From contig NZ_CP033073.1 of NCBI RefSeq assembly GCF_003675325.1, forward strand, positions 7,006,001-7,070,000: DNA of 64,000 bases, read 5' to 3'. The stretch's first letter is position 1, and each line of letters opens with the position of its first letter. The notes beneath the pieces were generated by a model. It saw nothing but the letters and a program-made list of their open reading frames with translations, had not been told where the DNA came from and did not search any database. A program made the position numbers and the translations under genes. This DNA is from Streptomyces dangxiongensis. Lineage in GTDB: Bacteria; Actinomycetota; Actinomycetes; Streptomycetales; Streptomycetaceae. Below are positions 1 through 8,877 of this stretch, one piece after another.

Positions 1-128
1 CCCCAGGGGTGGCTTTGGGTGGCTCAAAGATGCGTTTATGCAGGTGGGGGGCGGTGTGAAAGGTGCCTATGCTCGAAGGTGCCGACCGTGCGAGGCGCCG
101 TCGGCGACCAGCGTAAGGAGCCCCCGTC

Positions 129-1253
129 GTGAGCACCACCCATCAGACCAGGACCGGCGCCACTCTCGACGTCGACCGCAGTGACGCCGCCTACCGAGGC
201 TGGCTCAAAGAAGCCGTCCGCAAGGTGCAGGCCGACGCAAACCGCTCGGCGGACACGCACCTGCTGCACTTCCCGCTGCCCGAGCGGTGGGGCATCGACC
301 TCTATCTCAAGGACGAGTCGACCCACCCGACCGGCAGTCTCAAGCACCGGCTCGCCCGGTCCCTGTTCCTCTACGGCCTCTGCAACGGCTGGATCCGCCC
401 GGACCGACCGGTGATCGAGGCCTCCAGCGGCTCGACGGCGGTCTCGGAGGCGTATTTCGCCAAGCTGATCGGGGTGCCCTTCATCGCGGTCATGCCGCGC
501 ACGACGAGCGCCGAGAAGATCCGGCTGATCGAGTTCCACGGCGGACGGTGCCACTTCGTGGACGACTCGCGGAAGATGTACGAGGAGTCCGCCCGGCTCG
601 CGGTGGAGACCGGCGGCCACTACATGGACCAGTTCACCTACGCCGAGCGGGCCACGGACTGGCGCGGCAACAACAACATCGCCGAATCCATCTTCCGTCA
701 GCTACGGCTGGAGCGGTTCCCGGAGCCGGCCTGGATCGTCGCGACGGCGGGCACCGGCGGCACCTCCGCGACGCTCGCGCGCTACGTCCACTACATGCAG
801 TACGACACCCGGATCTGCGTCGCCGACCCGGAGAACTCCTGCTTCTTCGACGGCTGGACGACCGGCGACCCGGACGTCACCTGCGACTGCGGTTCGCGCA
901 TCGAGGGGATCGGCCGGCCGCGCATGGAGCCCAGCTTCGTGCCCGGCGCGGTCGACCGGATGATGAAGGTCCCGGACGCGGCCAGTGTCGCCGCCGTCCG
1001 GGCCCTGGACCGGGCCATCAACCGCAAGGCGGGCGGTTCGACCGGCACCGGTCTGTGGAGCGCCCTGAAGATCGTCGCGGAGATGGTGGCGGAGGGCCGC
1101 CGGGGCAGTGTGGTGACGCTGCTCTGCGACCCGGGGGACCGTTATCTCGACAAGTACTACTCGGACGCGTGGCTGACCGGGCAGGGTCTGGACATCACGC
1201 CGTACGCCACGGCGATCGACTCGTTCCTGGCGACGGGTGAGTGGCCGGTCTGA
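129..1253 (+). CDS. PLP-dependent cysteine synthase/desulfhydrase-family enzyme (Cds1-like)
   Basis: A 374-residue fold-type II PLP enzyme. The PLP-lysine motif PTGSLKHR places the Schiff-base lysine at K72. A substrate loop SSGSTA is at 99-104 and a glycine-rich phosphate-binding loop GTGGTSAT at 208-215. The family holds cysteine synthases and the Cds1-type L-cysteine desulfhydrases of actinobacteria, which it resembles in length and motifs, so the likely chemistry is beta-elimination or replacement on cysteine or a related amino acid. The GTG start has an AAGGAG ribosome site at 115-120. It stands alone, 232 bp before the conservon. The exact substrate is not shown by the sequence. Confidence 0.85.
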   Translation: MSTTHQTRTGATLDVDRSDAAYRGWLKEAVRKVQADANRSADTHLLHFPLPERWGIDLYLKDESTHPTGSLKHRLARSLFLYGLCNGWIRPDRPVIEASSGSTAVSEAYFAKLIGVPFIAVMPRTTSAEKIRLIEFHGGRCHFVDDSRKMYEESARLAVETGGHYMDQFTYAERATDWRGNNNIAESIFRQLRLERFPEPAWIVATAGTGGTSATLARYVHYMQYDTRICVADPENSCFFDGWTTGDPDVTCDCGSRIEGIGRPRMEPSFVPGAVDRMMKVPDAASVAAVRALDRAINRKAGGSTGTGLWSALKIVAEMVAEGRRGSVVTLLCDPGDRYLDKYYSDAWLTGQGLDITPYATAIDSFLATGEWPV

Positions 1254-1374
1254 GCCGGCCCCGGCCCGGGGCGACCGGCCGCCGACGGGTGGGTGACCGG
1301 GGTGTGTCGTTTTGATGACGTCTCAATTGGGGCTCTGGGTAAGCGTGTTGCCTCCGTGCGACTGATAAGATCAT

Positions 1375-1390
1375 CCCACTTTTCAGTGGG
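1375..1390 (+). promoter_or_regulatory. Short perfect hairpin in the conservon leader
   Basis: CCCACT-TTTC-AGTGGG forms a 6-bp perfect stem with a 4-nt loop about 95 nt before the cvnA ATG, inside the otherwise empty 232-bp gap. A TAAGAT hexamer at 1366-1371 just upstream could be a -10 box, but no -35 at normal spacing is visible. The hairpin could act at the 5' end of the mRNA or as a weak attenuator. Confidence 0.35.
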
Positions 1391-1485
1391 CTGACGGCGT
1401 GTCATGAACGCGTCCGGGGGGACAGTCTCGAAGGCACCATCGCGCTGCTCACGTTCCCGGCGCGCTGCGACTTGAAGAGAGTCTC

Positions 1486-2688
1486 ATGACGTCTTTGACC
1501 CGGGATCCACTGCTGTGGATCTTGCTTGTGGTGCTCCTCGCTGCGGTCGTCGCAGTGATGCGGGCCCGGAGAACCAACATGGCGCTCCGAAGAACGAGGA
1601 AGGACCTGGAGGCAGGACTCGGGCAGGCCCGCGGCGACGTCGGCCAGCTCCACAGCCACGTCGCGGCGCTGACCGCGCAGCACCGGCGCGACCTCGCCGA
1701 CGTACGGGCGGACGCGGAGGCGGCGACCAAGGCGGTGCTGAAGTCCGCGATGGGAACGCTCCAGTCGCTGGCCGAGGAACAGCAGGTGCTCCTGGACAAC
1801 CTGCTGAAGAAGTACGGCGACACCACCGACGTCCTGGCCGACCTGATGTCGGTCGACCACACCGGCAGCCAGTTCGGCCGCCGCGCCAAGGGCATCTCCG
1901 TGCTGTGCGGCGGCTGGCTCGGCAGACGGGAGGGCGCCGCCACCGTCTACGACGTCGCCCGCAGCGCGCAGGGCAGGATCAAGGACTTCGACCGGGTCGG
2001 CGTCCACTCCCAGGTCAACGTCTCCCTCGTCGGCAAGGCCGTCGAGCCGGTCGCCGTCGTCCTGGCCGAACTGCTGGACAACGCGACGACCTACAGCGCG
2101 CCCGGAACGCCGGTCGAGGTCAACATCCAGACCGTGCCCACCGGTGTGTGCTTCATCGTGGACGACGCCGGTCTCGGCATGGACCAGGAGACCAAGGACC
2201 GGGCGACGGCACTGCTCACCGTCGACGGCCCCGTCGACATCACCGGTCTCGGCGATCCGCCGCGGTTCGGCTTCGCCGTGTGCGGCATGCTCGCCGCCCG
2301 CTACGGCTTCGCCGTCTCCGTCGGTTCCGTGTCCCCCTACGGCGGAGTGCGTGCAGTGATTCGTGTACCCGAGAGCCTCCTCGCGGCCGACGCCCCTTCT
2401 CCCGCGGCCGGCGCCCAGGACAGCCCGGGCCCGCAGGCGGCCCCCCAGCGACTGGCGCCCGTCCCGGTCGTGGGCCCCTCGCACGTGGTGGGCACGACCA
2501 CCGGCGGCCTGCCCAAACGCCGTCGGCGCTCGGGTCCCGTCACGATGGTCCCGGCCCTCGACAGCACCAACCAGGACGCGACGTCCGAGCCGGCCGGCGA
2601 GGTGACCGCGTCGCGGCTCGGAGCGTTCGCACGCGGCACACACCTCGGGCGCACCACGAACACCACGGAAGGATCTGACGACCAGTGA
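1486..2688 (+). CDS. cvnA: Conservon sensor-like ATP-binding protein CvnA
   Basis: First gene of a conservon, a Streptomyces operon thought to form a membrane-associated G-protein-like signalling complex. The 400-residue product has one N-terminal membrane helix (about 8-25), a helical, probably coiled-coil stretch (35-120), and a histidine-kinase-type ATPase domain with N-box ELLDNATTYS (195-204) and G1-like DDAGLGM (226-232). No convincing phosphoacceptor histidine box is present, as usual for CvnA. The last 100 residues are Pro/Ala-rich and probably disordered. The ATG is preceded by GAAGAGAG. Its stop overlaps the cvnB start by 4 nt, indicating translational coupling. Confidence 0.93.
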   Translation: MTSLTRDPLLWILLVVLLAAVVAVMRARRTNMALRRTRKDLEAGLGQARGDVGQLHSHVAALTAQHRRDLADVRADAEAATKAVLKSAMGTLQSLAEEQQVLLDNLLKKYGDTTDVLADLMSVDHTGSQFGRRAKGISVLCGGWLGRREGAATVYDVARSAQGRIKDFDRVGVHSQVNVSLVGKAVEPVAVVLAELLDNATTYSAPGTPVEVNIQTVPTGVCFIVDDAGLGMDQETKDRATALLTVDGPVDITGLGDPPRFGFAVCGMLAARYGFAVSVGSVSPYGGVRAVIRVPESLLAADAPSPAAGAQDSPGPQAAPQRLAPVPVVGPSHVVGTTTGGLPKRRRRSGPVTMVPALDSTNQDATSEPAGEVTASRLGAFARGTHLGRTTNTTEGSDDQ

Positions 2689-3086
2689 AGACCGACCTGT
2701 CCTGGGTGCTGAACGACGTGCTCGGGGTGCGCGGAGCCCGCCACGCGATCCTCGTCTCGGGCGACGGCCTGCTGCTGCACCGCTCGGACGACATCGGACG
2801 GGACGACGCCGAGACGAACGCCGCCGCGATGAGTTCGATGCAGTCGCTGAGCCGCGCCGTCGCGGGCTTCGTCGGAGCGGGACACGGCATCTGGAAGCAG
2901 ACGCTGCTCGAGTACGACGGCGGCTGGATCTTCCTCATCGCCGCGGGCCAGGGCTCCTACCTCGCCGTCTCGGCCGCACTGGACGTCGACATGGAGGCCG
3001 TGTCCTTCCGCATGCAGAAGACGGTGGCCGCCCTGAGCAAGGCGATGAGTGTGGCGCCGCGTGCGGACAACGGTGTCGGCTCATGA
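2685..3086 (+). CDS. cvnB: Roadblock/LC7 domain protein CvnB
   Basis: A 133-residue Roadblock/LC7 protein, the second conservon member. This fold is found in regulators of small GTPases and here is expected to partner CvnD. It opens with the typical helix and a VRGARHAILVSGDGL strand-turn, followed by a central helix rich in Ala and Ser, and ends near SKAMS. It starts with GTG overlapping the cvnA stop by 4 nt and overlaps cvnC by 4 nt, so the three genes are translated as a unit. The same organisation and length are standard for Streptomyces conservons. Confidence 0.93.
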   Translation: MKTDLSWVLNDVLGVRGARHAILVSGDGLLLHRSDDIGRDDAETNAAAMSSMQSLSRAVAGFVGAGHGIWKQTLLEYDGGWIFLIAAGQGSYLAVSAALDVDMEAVSFRMQKTVAALSKAMSVAPRADNGVGS

Positions 3087-3457
3087 CGAAGCCCGTCGAG
3101 GAAGCCTCCGTCACCAGCGACTTCGTCCGCTCGTACGTCATCACCGGCGGCCGGACACTGCCGGACTCGGACGACCTGGCGTTGCACACCCTGGTCACCC
3201 TCGCCCCCGAGCGGACCCCTCCGCTGGGGGCCGGTCCCGAGGTGACGGCGATCTGGCACCTGTGCGCGGGCGGCTACCTGTCGGTCGCCGAGGTGGCCGG
3301 CCACCTGGAACTCCCCGTGGGGGTGGCCCGGCTGCTGCTGACCGACTTATTCGAGCAGGGCCACCTCCTGCGCCGCGCCGAGCCGCCCCGGGCGCAGAAC
3401 GTTGACAGAGCGACCCTCGAGAAGGTTCTGAATGGACTCCAATCCCTCATCGGCTGA
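3083..3457 (+). CDS. cvnC: DUF742 protein CvnC
   Basis: A 124-residue DUF742 protein, the third conservon component. It has the family hallmark of an N-terminal VRSYVITGGRT segment and a C-terminal winged-helix-like half with LCAGGYLSVAEVA and a LPVGVARLLLTDL helix. Its biochemical role is unknown; it always lies between the Roadblock protein and the GTPase and is assumed to join the same membrane complex. It overlaps cvnB by 4 nt and its last 26 nt lie inside cvnD in another frame. Confidence 0.93.
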   Translation: MTKPVEEASVTSDFVRSYVITGGRTLPDSDDLALHTLVTLAPERTPPLGAGPEVTAIWHLCAGGYLSVAEVAGHLELPVGVARLLLTDLFEQGHLLRRAEPPRAQNVDRATLEKVLNGLQSLIG

Positions 3458-4034
3458 GACGGCCCCTGGATCCATCTACGTCTCCAGCGCGGTGACCAAC
3501 GCGGCCAAGATCCTGGTCGTCGGGCATTTCGCCGTGGGCAAGACGACGTTCATCGGCTCGCTGTCGGAGATCACCCCGCTGCGCACCGAGGAGAGGATGA
3601 CGCAGGCGTCGCTCCACGTGGACGACCTCAGGGGTGTGACGGACAAGTCCACCACCACCGTGGCCCTGGACTTCGGCCGGCTGACGCTCAGCGACGACCT
3701 CGTGCTGTACCTCTTCGGCACCCCCGGACAGCAGCGTTTCATGCAGTTGTGGGAGGACATGGCCCGTGGCGCGCTGGGCGCGCTGCTGCTGGTCGACCCC
3801 GCCCGGCTGGAGGAGACCTTCCCTGTCATCGACCTCGTCGAACGGTACGGACTCGAGTACGCCATCGCGGTCAACAGCTTCGGCACGGACACGGCGTACG
3901 CGGAGGCGGAGGTCCGTGAGGCCCTCGACCTGCTCCCGGACACCCCCGTCGTCTACTGCGACGCCCGCGACCGGCAGTCCTCCGCCCACGCGCTGATCGC
4001 GCTCGTGCGTCACCTGCTCACCCGAGCCGCCTGA
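3432..4034 (+). CDS. cvnD: Conservon small GTPase CvnD
   Basis: A 200-residue Ras-like GTP-binding protein. The P-loop GHFAVGKT is at residues 31-38, and the switch II/G3 region reads FGTPGQQRF, in which Gly-Gln replaces the classic DxxG and follows the pattern of the MglA/CvnD branch. It is the switch of the conservon, with CvnA/B/C as likely exchange or activating partners. The ATG start lies 26 nt inside cvnC. Fifty bases separate its stop from the first P450, so the P450 pair very probably belongs to the same transcript. Confidence 0.93.
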   Translation: MDSNPSSAETAPGSIYVSSAVTNAAKILVVGHFAVGKTTFIGSLSEITPLRTEERMTQASLHVDDLRGVTDKSTTTVALDFGRLTLSDDLVLYLFGTPGQQRFMQLWEDMARGALGALLLVDPARLEETFPVIDLVERYGLEYAIAVNSFGTDTAYAEAEVREALDLLPDTPVVYCDARDRQSSAHALIALVRHLLTRAA

Positions 4035-4083
4035 CACGCCCCACCGCCCGGACCATCGGCCGCGGGCCAGCAGAAGGAACCTC

Positions 4084-5433
4084 ATGGACCGTCAGTCAGT
4101 CAGCGCCCACACCGGCGCAGGATGCCCCCTGCACGACGCCGCGTTCGCCGCCGACCCCCACCAGGTCTACGACCGGGTGCGCGCCCACGGCCCGGCCGGG
4201 CCCGTCGAACTCGCGCCCGGCGTCGACGCCACCCTGGTCGTCGGGTACGAGACGGCCCTGCGCGTACTCCAGAACACCACGCTCTTCGCCCGGGACGCCC
4301 GCCGCTGGAAGGCGCTCAACGAGGGGCACGTCGGGCTGGACCACCCGGTGCTGCCGATGATGGCGTACCGGCCCAACTGCCTGTTCACCGACGGCGCCGT
4401 GCACCTGCGGCTGCGCAAGGCCGTCACCGACAGCCTCGCCCGGCTCAACATGACCCGCATCCGCCGCGACGTCGAGCCCATCGCCGACTACCTCATCGAC
4501 CGCTTCAGCGAGCGCGGCCGGGCCGACCTCCTCAACGACTACGCCAAACTGCTGCCGTTGCTGCTGTTCAACCAGCTCTTCGGCTGCCCGGCGGACATCG
4601 GTGACACCCTCACCAGCGCCATGTCGGCGATCTTCGACGGCAGGGACGCCCTGCGGGCCAACGAGGAACTCACCGCCTGCCTCATGGAGCTGATCGCCCT
4701 CAAGCGCCGCCGCGCCGGCGACGACGTCACCTCCTGGCTCATCCAGCACCCCGCCGGCCTCACCGACGAGGAACTCAAGGACCAGTTGGTCATGCTGATG
4801 GGCGCCGGCGTCGAACCCGAGCGGAACCTGATCGGCAACGCCCTGCTCCTGCTGCTGGCACCCGGCGCGGGCGGCGACGGCTCCGGCATGCTGATCGAGG
4901 AGGCGATCGATCACGTGCTGTGGAACCAGACGCCCATCGCCAACTACGCCACCCACTACCCGGTGCAGGACGTGGACCTCGGGGGAGTGGTGGCCGAGGC
5001 CAACACACCGGTCGTCATCAGTTTCGCCGCCGCCAACAGCGACCCCGCGCTGGCCGACGCCCGCCGGACGCACAGCAAGGGCGCCCACCTGGCGTGGGGA
5101 GCCGGTCCGCACGCGTGCCCGGCCAAGGACCCGGCGCAGGTCATCGCCGTCACCGCGATCGAGAAGATCCTCAACGCCCTGCCCGACCTCACCCTGGCCG
5201 TCCACGAGAAGGACCTCCAGTGGCGGCCGGGACCGTTCCACCGGGCGCTGGTCGCACTGCCCGTGGCCTTCAGCCCGACCCCGGCGACCCGGACGGCCTC
5301 CGCCCTCCGCAGCCGTACCGCCCCCGCCGCGGCCGAGCAACCGGTCCCCACGACCGCGCCTGCCACCGTCCGCCCGGAACCGGCGAAGAAGAAGGGTTTC
5401 TGGAGCAGCTTCCTGGACACCTTCCGGGTCTGA
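4084..5433 (+). CDS. CYP157-family cytochrome P450 lacking the EXXR motif
   Basis: A 449-residue P450 directly after cvnD. The heme-thiolate loop is present as WGAGPHACPAK with C345. Where the K-helix should read E-x-x-R, the protein has H277-V-L-W280, and the I-helix threonine is also lost (AGVEP at 241-245). Absence of EXXR is the published hallmark of the Streptomyces CYP157 family, which sits in conservons beside a CYP154. The C-terminal 55 residues are an Ala/Pro/Thr-rich tail ending in a basic-aromatic segment KKKGFWSSF, which could bind membrane or a partner. Monooxygenase activity is uncertain; a structural or regulatory role in the conservon complex is possible. Confidence 0.9.
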   Translation: MDRQSVSAHTGAGCPLHDAAFAADPHQVYDRVRAHGPAGPVELAPGVDATLVVGYETALRVLQNTTLFARDARRWKALNEGHVGLDHPVLPMMAYRPNCLFTDGAVHLRLRKAVTDSLARLNMTRIRRDVEPIADYLIDRFSERGRADLLNDYAKLLPLLLFNQLFGCPADIGDTLTSAMSAIFDGRDALRANEELTACLMELIALKRRRAGDDVTSWLIQHPAGLTDEELKDQLVMLMGAGVEPERNLIGNALLLLLAPGAGGDGSGMLIEEAIDHVLWNQTPIANYATHYPVQDVDLGGVVAEANTPVVISFAAANSDPALADARRTHSKGAHLAWGAGPHACPAKDPAQVIAVTAIEKILNALPDLTLAVHEKDLQWRPGPFHRALVALPVAFSPTPATRTASALRSRTAPAAAEQPVPTTAPATVRPEPAKKKGFWSSFLDTFRV

Positions 5434-5538
5434 TGTGCCGTATGTGACAGGAGCAACACGCACAGGCGCATGACCGAGGTGAGAGGAGGGGTAGGTTCCG
5501 GCGGTAACGGTAGCGCCCAGCCATCAGAGGAGCTTCGC

Positions 5539-6801
5539 GTGACCGCCGTCGGCGTCATACGCGGTACCACCACGGACCGCCGAGCCGTCATTCCCCTCCT
5601 CCGACGCCTGCGTTCGGCCGAAGGACAGGCCGACCCCCTCCCCGTCTGGCAGGAGTTGCGCGCACTGGGCGATGTGGTGCCCGCTCCCTGGGGCGGGTAC
5701 TTCGTCACCGGGTTCGACGCCTGCAGCCAGGTCCTGCGGGGCAGGGACTGGCTCGCACCGGACTTCGCCTGGCAGGAGCGCCAAGCGGACACGGCACGCT
5801 GGCGGGACCCGTCGACGCGGGAGATGACGAGGACGCTGTCCCGGCTCAACGCCCCCGCGCACACCGTCCAGCGCCGCGCCCTGGGCAATCTCTTCGACCG
5901 CGGCACCCTGGAGGCCCTGCGGCCCCGGATCACCGCCCACGTCACCCGGCTCCTGGACCGCCTCGACGCCCGACTGCGCGCCCACGGCGAGGCCGACTTC
6001 GCCACCACGGTGAGCGACCGGCTCCCGATCCGCACCGTCGGCCAGTGGCTCGGCATCCCGGCCGGGCACTACCCACGCATCCTGGACTTCACCCACCGGC
6101 AGGTCCACGCCCAGGAACTCCTCCCCACCAAGAGCGAACTGGCGATCTCGGCGCGGGCCACCCGGGAGATGCGGGCCTACTTCACCGCCCTCCTCGCCCA
6201 CCGGCGCGCCCACCCCGGCGACGACGTCCTGAGCGGCTGGATCCGCTACTGGGACGCCCAGTACCCCGCCGACCGCACGACCGCCGACCAGACGCTGTAC
6301 GACCTGACGATGTTCATCACCATCGCCTCCCTGGAGACCACCGCGACCCTGCTGAGCAACGCGGTGTGGTTCCTCACCCAGGACCCCGCACGGGCCGACC
6401 GGCTGCGCCGGCACCCCGAACACGTCGACGACGCCATCGAGGAGTCGTTGCGCTACGACCCGCCGATCCACCTCAACTCCCGTGTCGCCGCCGCCGACAC
6501 GGTCCTCGCCGGCGTGCCCGTCGCCAAGGACGCCACCGTCCACGTCCTCTACGGCGCCGCCAACCACGACCCGCGCCGCAACGAGAACCCGCACGTGTTC
6601 GACATGCTCCGCAGGGGCGGCCACCTCACCTTCGGCGGCGGGGCCCACTACTGCCTCGGCTCGGGACTGGCCCGCCTGGAGGCCCGGATCCTGCTCACCG
6701 AGCTGCTGGAACGATTCCCCACCCTGCGGCCGGCCGCAGGACCGACCTACGCGAACCGGATGGTCTTCCGGCGCGTGACCTCCCTGAAAGTGACGACATG
6801 A
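5539..6801 (+). CDS. CYP154-family cytochrome P450
   Basis: A 420-residue P450 with all catalytic landmarks: K-helix E302-S-L-R305, I-helix region SLETTAT, and heme loop FGGGAHYCLGSG with C372. It pairs with the preceding CYP157-type gene as in S. coelicolor conservons, where CYP157 and CYP154 are neighbours. I place the start at GTG 5539 because AGAGGAG (5526-5532) lies 6 nt upstream; an in-frame ATG at 5470 would add 23 Gly-rich residues without a better site. The stop overlaps the next start (ATGA). The substrate is unknown; some CYP154 members hydroxylate steroids or macrolides. Confidence 0.9.
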   Translation: MTAVGVIRGTTTDRRAVIPLLRRLRSAEGQADPLPVWQELRALGDVVPAPWGGYFVTGFDACSQVLRGRDWLAPDFAWQERQADTARWRDPSTREMTRTLSRLNAPAHTVQRRALGNLFDRGTLEALRPRITAHVTRLLDRLDARLRAHGEADFATTVSDRLPIRTVGQWLGIPAGHYPRILDFTHRQVHAQELLPTKSELAISARATREMRAYFTALLAHRRAHPGDDVLSGWIRYWDAQYPADRTTADQTLYDLTMFITIASLETTATLLSNAVWFLTQDPARADRLRRHPEHVDDAIEESLRYDPPIHLNSRVAAADTVLAGVPVAKDATVHVLYGAANHDPRRNENPHVFDMLRRGGHLTFGGGAHYCLGSGLARLEARILLTELLERFPTLRPAAGPTYANRMVFRRVTSLKVTT

Positions 6802-7589
6802 CCGCCCTCCCCCTCACGGCCTTCCCGGCCGGCCCCGTACGGCAGACCCTGCGGACCCGCCGCGAGGGCGCCGTCCTCACCGTCGAGCTGAACACCCCGG
6901 CGGAGGGCAACACCGTCACCGACGCCCTGCTGGACGACCTTCTGGCGGTCCTCCAGGACCAGGACCCGGCGGTCCGGGTACTCGTGCTCGCCGGCAGCGG
7001 GGACGACTTCTGTCTGGGCGGGGACCGCGGCGAGTTCGGCCGGCACCTCGCCCACGACCCCACGGGCAGCGGCATCCGCCTGTCGGGGGCCAAGGCGCGG
7101 CGCGTCTGCGACGCCCTGACCGGGAACCCGGCCGTCACCATCGCCCGCGTCCAGGGCAAGGCCGTCGGAGCGGGCCTCGCCCTCGCGCTCGCCTGTGACC
7201 TGCGCGTCGGGTCCGAGGACGCGACCTTCCGGCTGCCCGAACTCGCCCTGGGGCTGCCCACCGCCTGGGGTGGTCTCCTGCCCCGCCTCATCAGCGAGGT
7301 CGGTGCCGCCCGCGTCCGCGAACTCGTCCTGACCGGCCGGGCCTTCACCGCGGCGGAAGCCCTGTCCCTGTCCGTCCTGCAGAAGGTCGTGCCCGCCCAC
7401 GAGCTGGACGCGGCCGTCGACGCGTGGGCCGGGCCCGTCGTCCGCCGCCCCCCGGCGGCACTGCGCGTCACCAAGGCCCTGCTCAACTCGCTGTCCGCCG
7501 GCTCGCGCCTGGCCGACACCTCCGCGCTGGACGCGGAACTGATGGCAGCGGTCGTGGCCGAGGTGCACCACTCCCGCGGCATCGTCTGA
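6798..7589 (+). CDS. Enoyl-CoA hydratase/isomerase (crotonase) family protein
   Basis: A 263-residue crotonase-fold protein, the usual family length. The two oxyanion-hole segments are visible as DDFCLGGD (about residues 71-78) and GKAVGAGLALALACDLRV (about 117-134). A glutamate follows in LPELALGLP, the position of a catalytic acid in hydratases. It starts with an ATGA overlap on the CYP154 stop, so it is translationally coupled to the conservon P450s and should act on an acyl-CoA in the same pathway. Hydratase, isomerase or hydrolase cannot be separated by motif alone. Confidence 0.88.
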   Translation: MTALPLTAFPAGPVRQTLRTRREGAVLTVELNTPAEGNTVTDALLDDLLAVLQDQDPAVRVLVLAGSGDDFCLGGDRGEFGRHLAHDPTGSGIRLSGAKARRVCDALTGNPAVTIARVQGKAVGAGLALALACDLRVGSEDATFRLPELALGLPTAWGGLLPRLISEVGAARVRELVLTGRAFTAAEALSLSVLQKVVPAHELDAAVDAWAGPVVRRPPAALRVTKALLNSLSAGSRLADTSALDAELMAAVVAEVHHSRGIV

Positions 7590-7642
7590 TCACCGGCCCG
7601 CCCGGTGCCTGCCCGGGGAGGTCATCACGCGGACGGCACGCC

Positions 7643-7693
7643 CCGGGCCGCCCCCGGCCCGGCGTGAGGACGCGGCGGGACAGTGCCGTCCCG
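7643..7693. terminator. Two stem-loops between convergent genes
   Basis: An 8-bp perfect GC stem with 4-nt loop (7643-7650 with 7655-7662) is followed by a 6-bp stem with 6-nt loop (7676-7681 with 7688-7693). They sit between the convergent crotonase and DeoR genes and probably end transcription from both sides. There is no T-run, which is common in Streptomyces. Confidence 0.55.
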
Positions 7694-7757
7694 TCGGCGG
7701 CGGACACCGCCTCCAGGGGGCCAGCCCAGGGCCTGTCGTGAGCGCCCCGACGGCTCC

Positions 7758-8588
7758 TCAGATGTCCCCGTCGCCTACACCGGGCTCGCCCGCCACCACC
7801 ACACGCAGGTGCTCGGAGATCTCCGCGCGCGCCTGCGCGGCCAAGCCCCCGTCGGTCACCAGCGTGTCCACCTGCGCCAGCGTGGCGAAGGAACTCAGGC
7901 CCACCGTGCCCCACTTGGTGTGGTCGGCGACCACCACGACCCGGCGCGCGGAATGCACCAGCCGCCGGTTGGTCTCGGCCTCCGCGAGGTTCGGCGTGGA
8001 CAGCCCGGCCTCCATCGATATGCCGTGCACACCGAGGAACAGCAGGTCGAAGTGGAGGGTGGCGATCGCCTGGTCGGCCACCGGCCCCACCAGCGAGTCC
8101 GACGGCGTGCGCACCCCGCCGGTCAGCACCACCGTCGCCGCCCCCTGCCGCTGCCCCGAGGTGCGCTGAGCCGCGTGGAAGACGTCCGCGACCCGCAGTG
8201 AGTTCGTCACCACGGTCAGGTCGGGCACCTCCAGCAGATGCTGGGCGAGCGCGTACGTCGTCGTGCCACCCGACAGGGCGATCGCCGCACCCGGCGCGAC
8301 CAGCCCGGCGGCGGCACGCGCGATGTCCTCCTTGGCGGTCAGCTCCAGCCCCGACTTCGCCTCGAACCCCGGCTCGTGGGTGCTCGCCTCGACCACCGGC
8401 ACGGCACCGCCGTGCACCTTCTCCAGCATCCCCTGCCGGGCGAGCGTGTCCAGGTCGCGGCGCACGGTCATGTCCGACACACCCAGCTTGCGGGTCAGTT
8501 CGTTGACCCGCACACCGCCCCGGCGGCGGACCTCGTCCAGGATCAGGGCGCGGCGCTGCTCCGCGAGGAGGTTCTGATTCTCACTCAC
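7758..8588 (-). CDS. DeoR/GlpR-family transcriptional regulator
   Basis: About 276 residues. An N-terminal DeoR helix-turn-helix (RRALILDEV ... SDMTVRRDLDTL) is followed by a sugar-phosphate-sensing domain with the family loops SGGTTTYAL, LTGGVR and ADHTKWG. Such proteins repress sugar or polyol catabolic operons and are released by a phosphorylated sugar. I place the start at GTG 8588, which has AAAGGAG about 10 nt upstream; a longer frame would add 16 Arg-rich residues. No catabolic operon is adjacent, so its target is either itself or elsewhere. Confidence 0.88.
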   Translation of the reverse strand: MSENQNLLAEQRRALILDEVRRRGGVRVNELTRKLGVSDMTVRRDLDTLARQGMLEKVHGGAVPVVEASTHEPGFEAKSGLELTAKEDIARAAAGLVAPGAAIALSGGTTTYALAQHLLEVPDLTVVTNSLRVADVFHAAQRTSGQRQGAATVVLTGGVRTPSDSLVGPVADQAIATLHFDLLFLGVHGISMEAGLSTPNLAEAETNRRLVHSARRVVVVADHTKWGTVGLSSFATLAQVDTLVTDGGLAAQARAEISEHLRVVVAGEPGVGDGDI

Positions 8589-8877
8589 GTACGCTCCGCT
8601 CCTTTCACCGCCACCCGTCCGACGCCTTCGGCACACCGGCTCCGACCTGGAAACTCCCTCGGTCCGGCAGTACGCGGGCGTTCCATCCTTTCACGGGACG
8701 GCACCGGTCGCGCCACCACCTGCCGGCCGCGACCCGCCCCCGGGGCGGGCGCACGGCCCGCCCGTCGCCCCCGGATCGGGGAGATTCCGTGAGGAGTGGG
8801 ACACGACGCCGCCGGACCGGGATCCTGGACCGTGCACGGCACAGACGTCAGGGCGTCACGGGGGAAGTGCGAGAACA

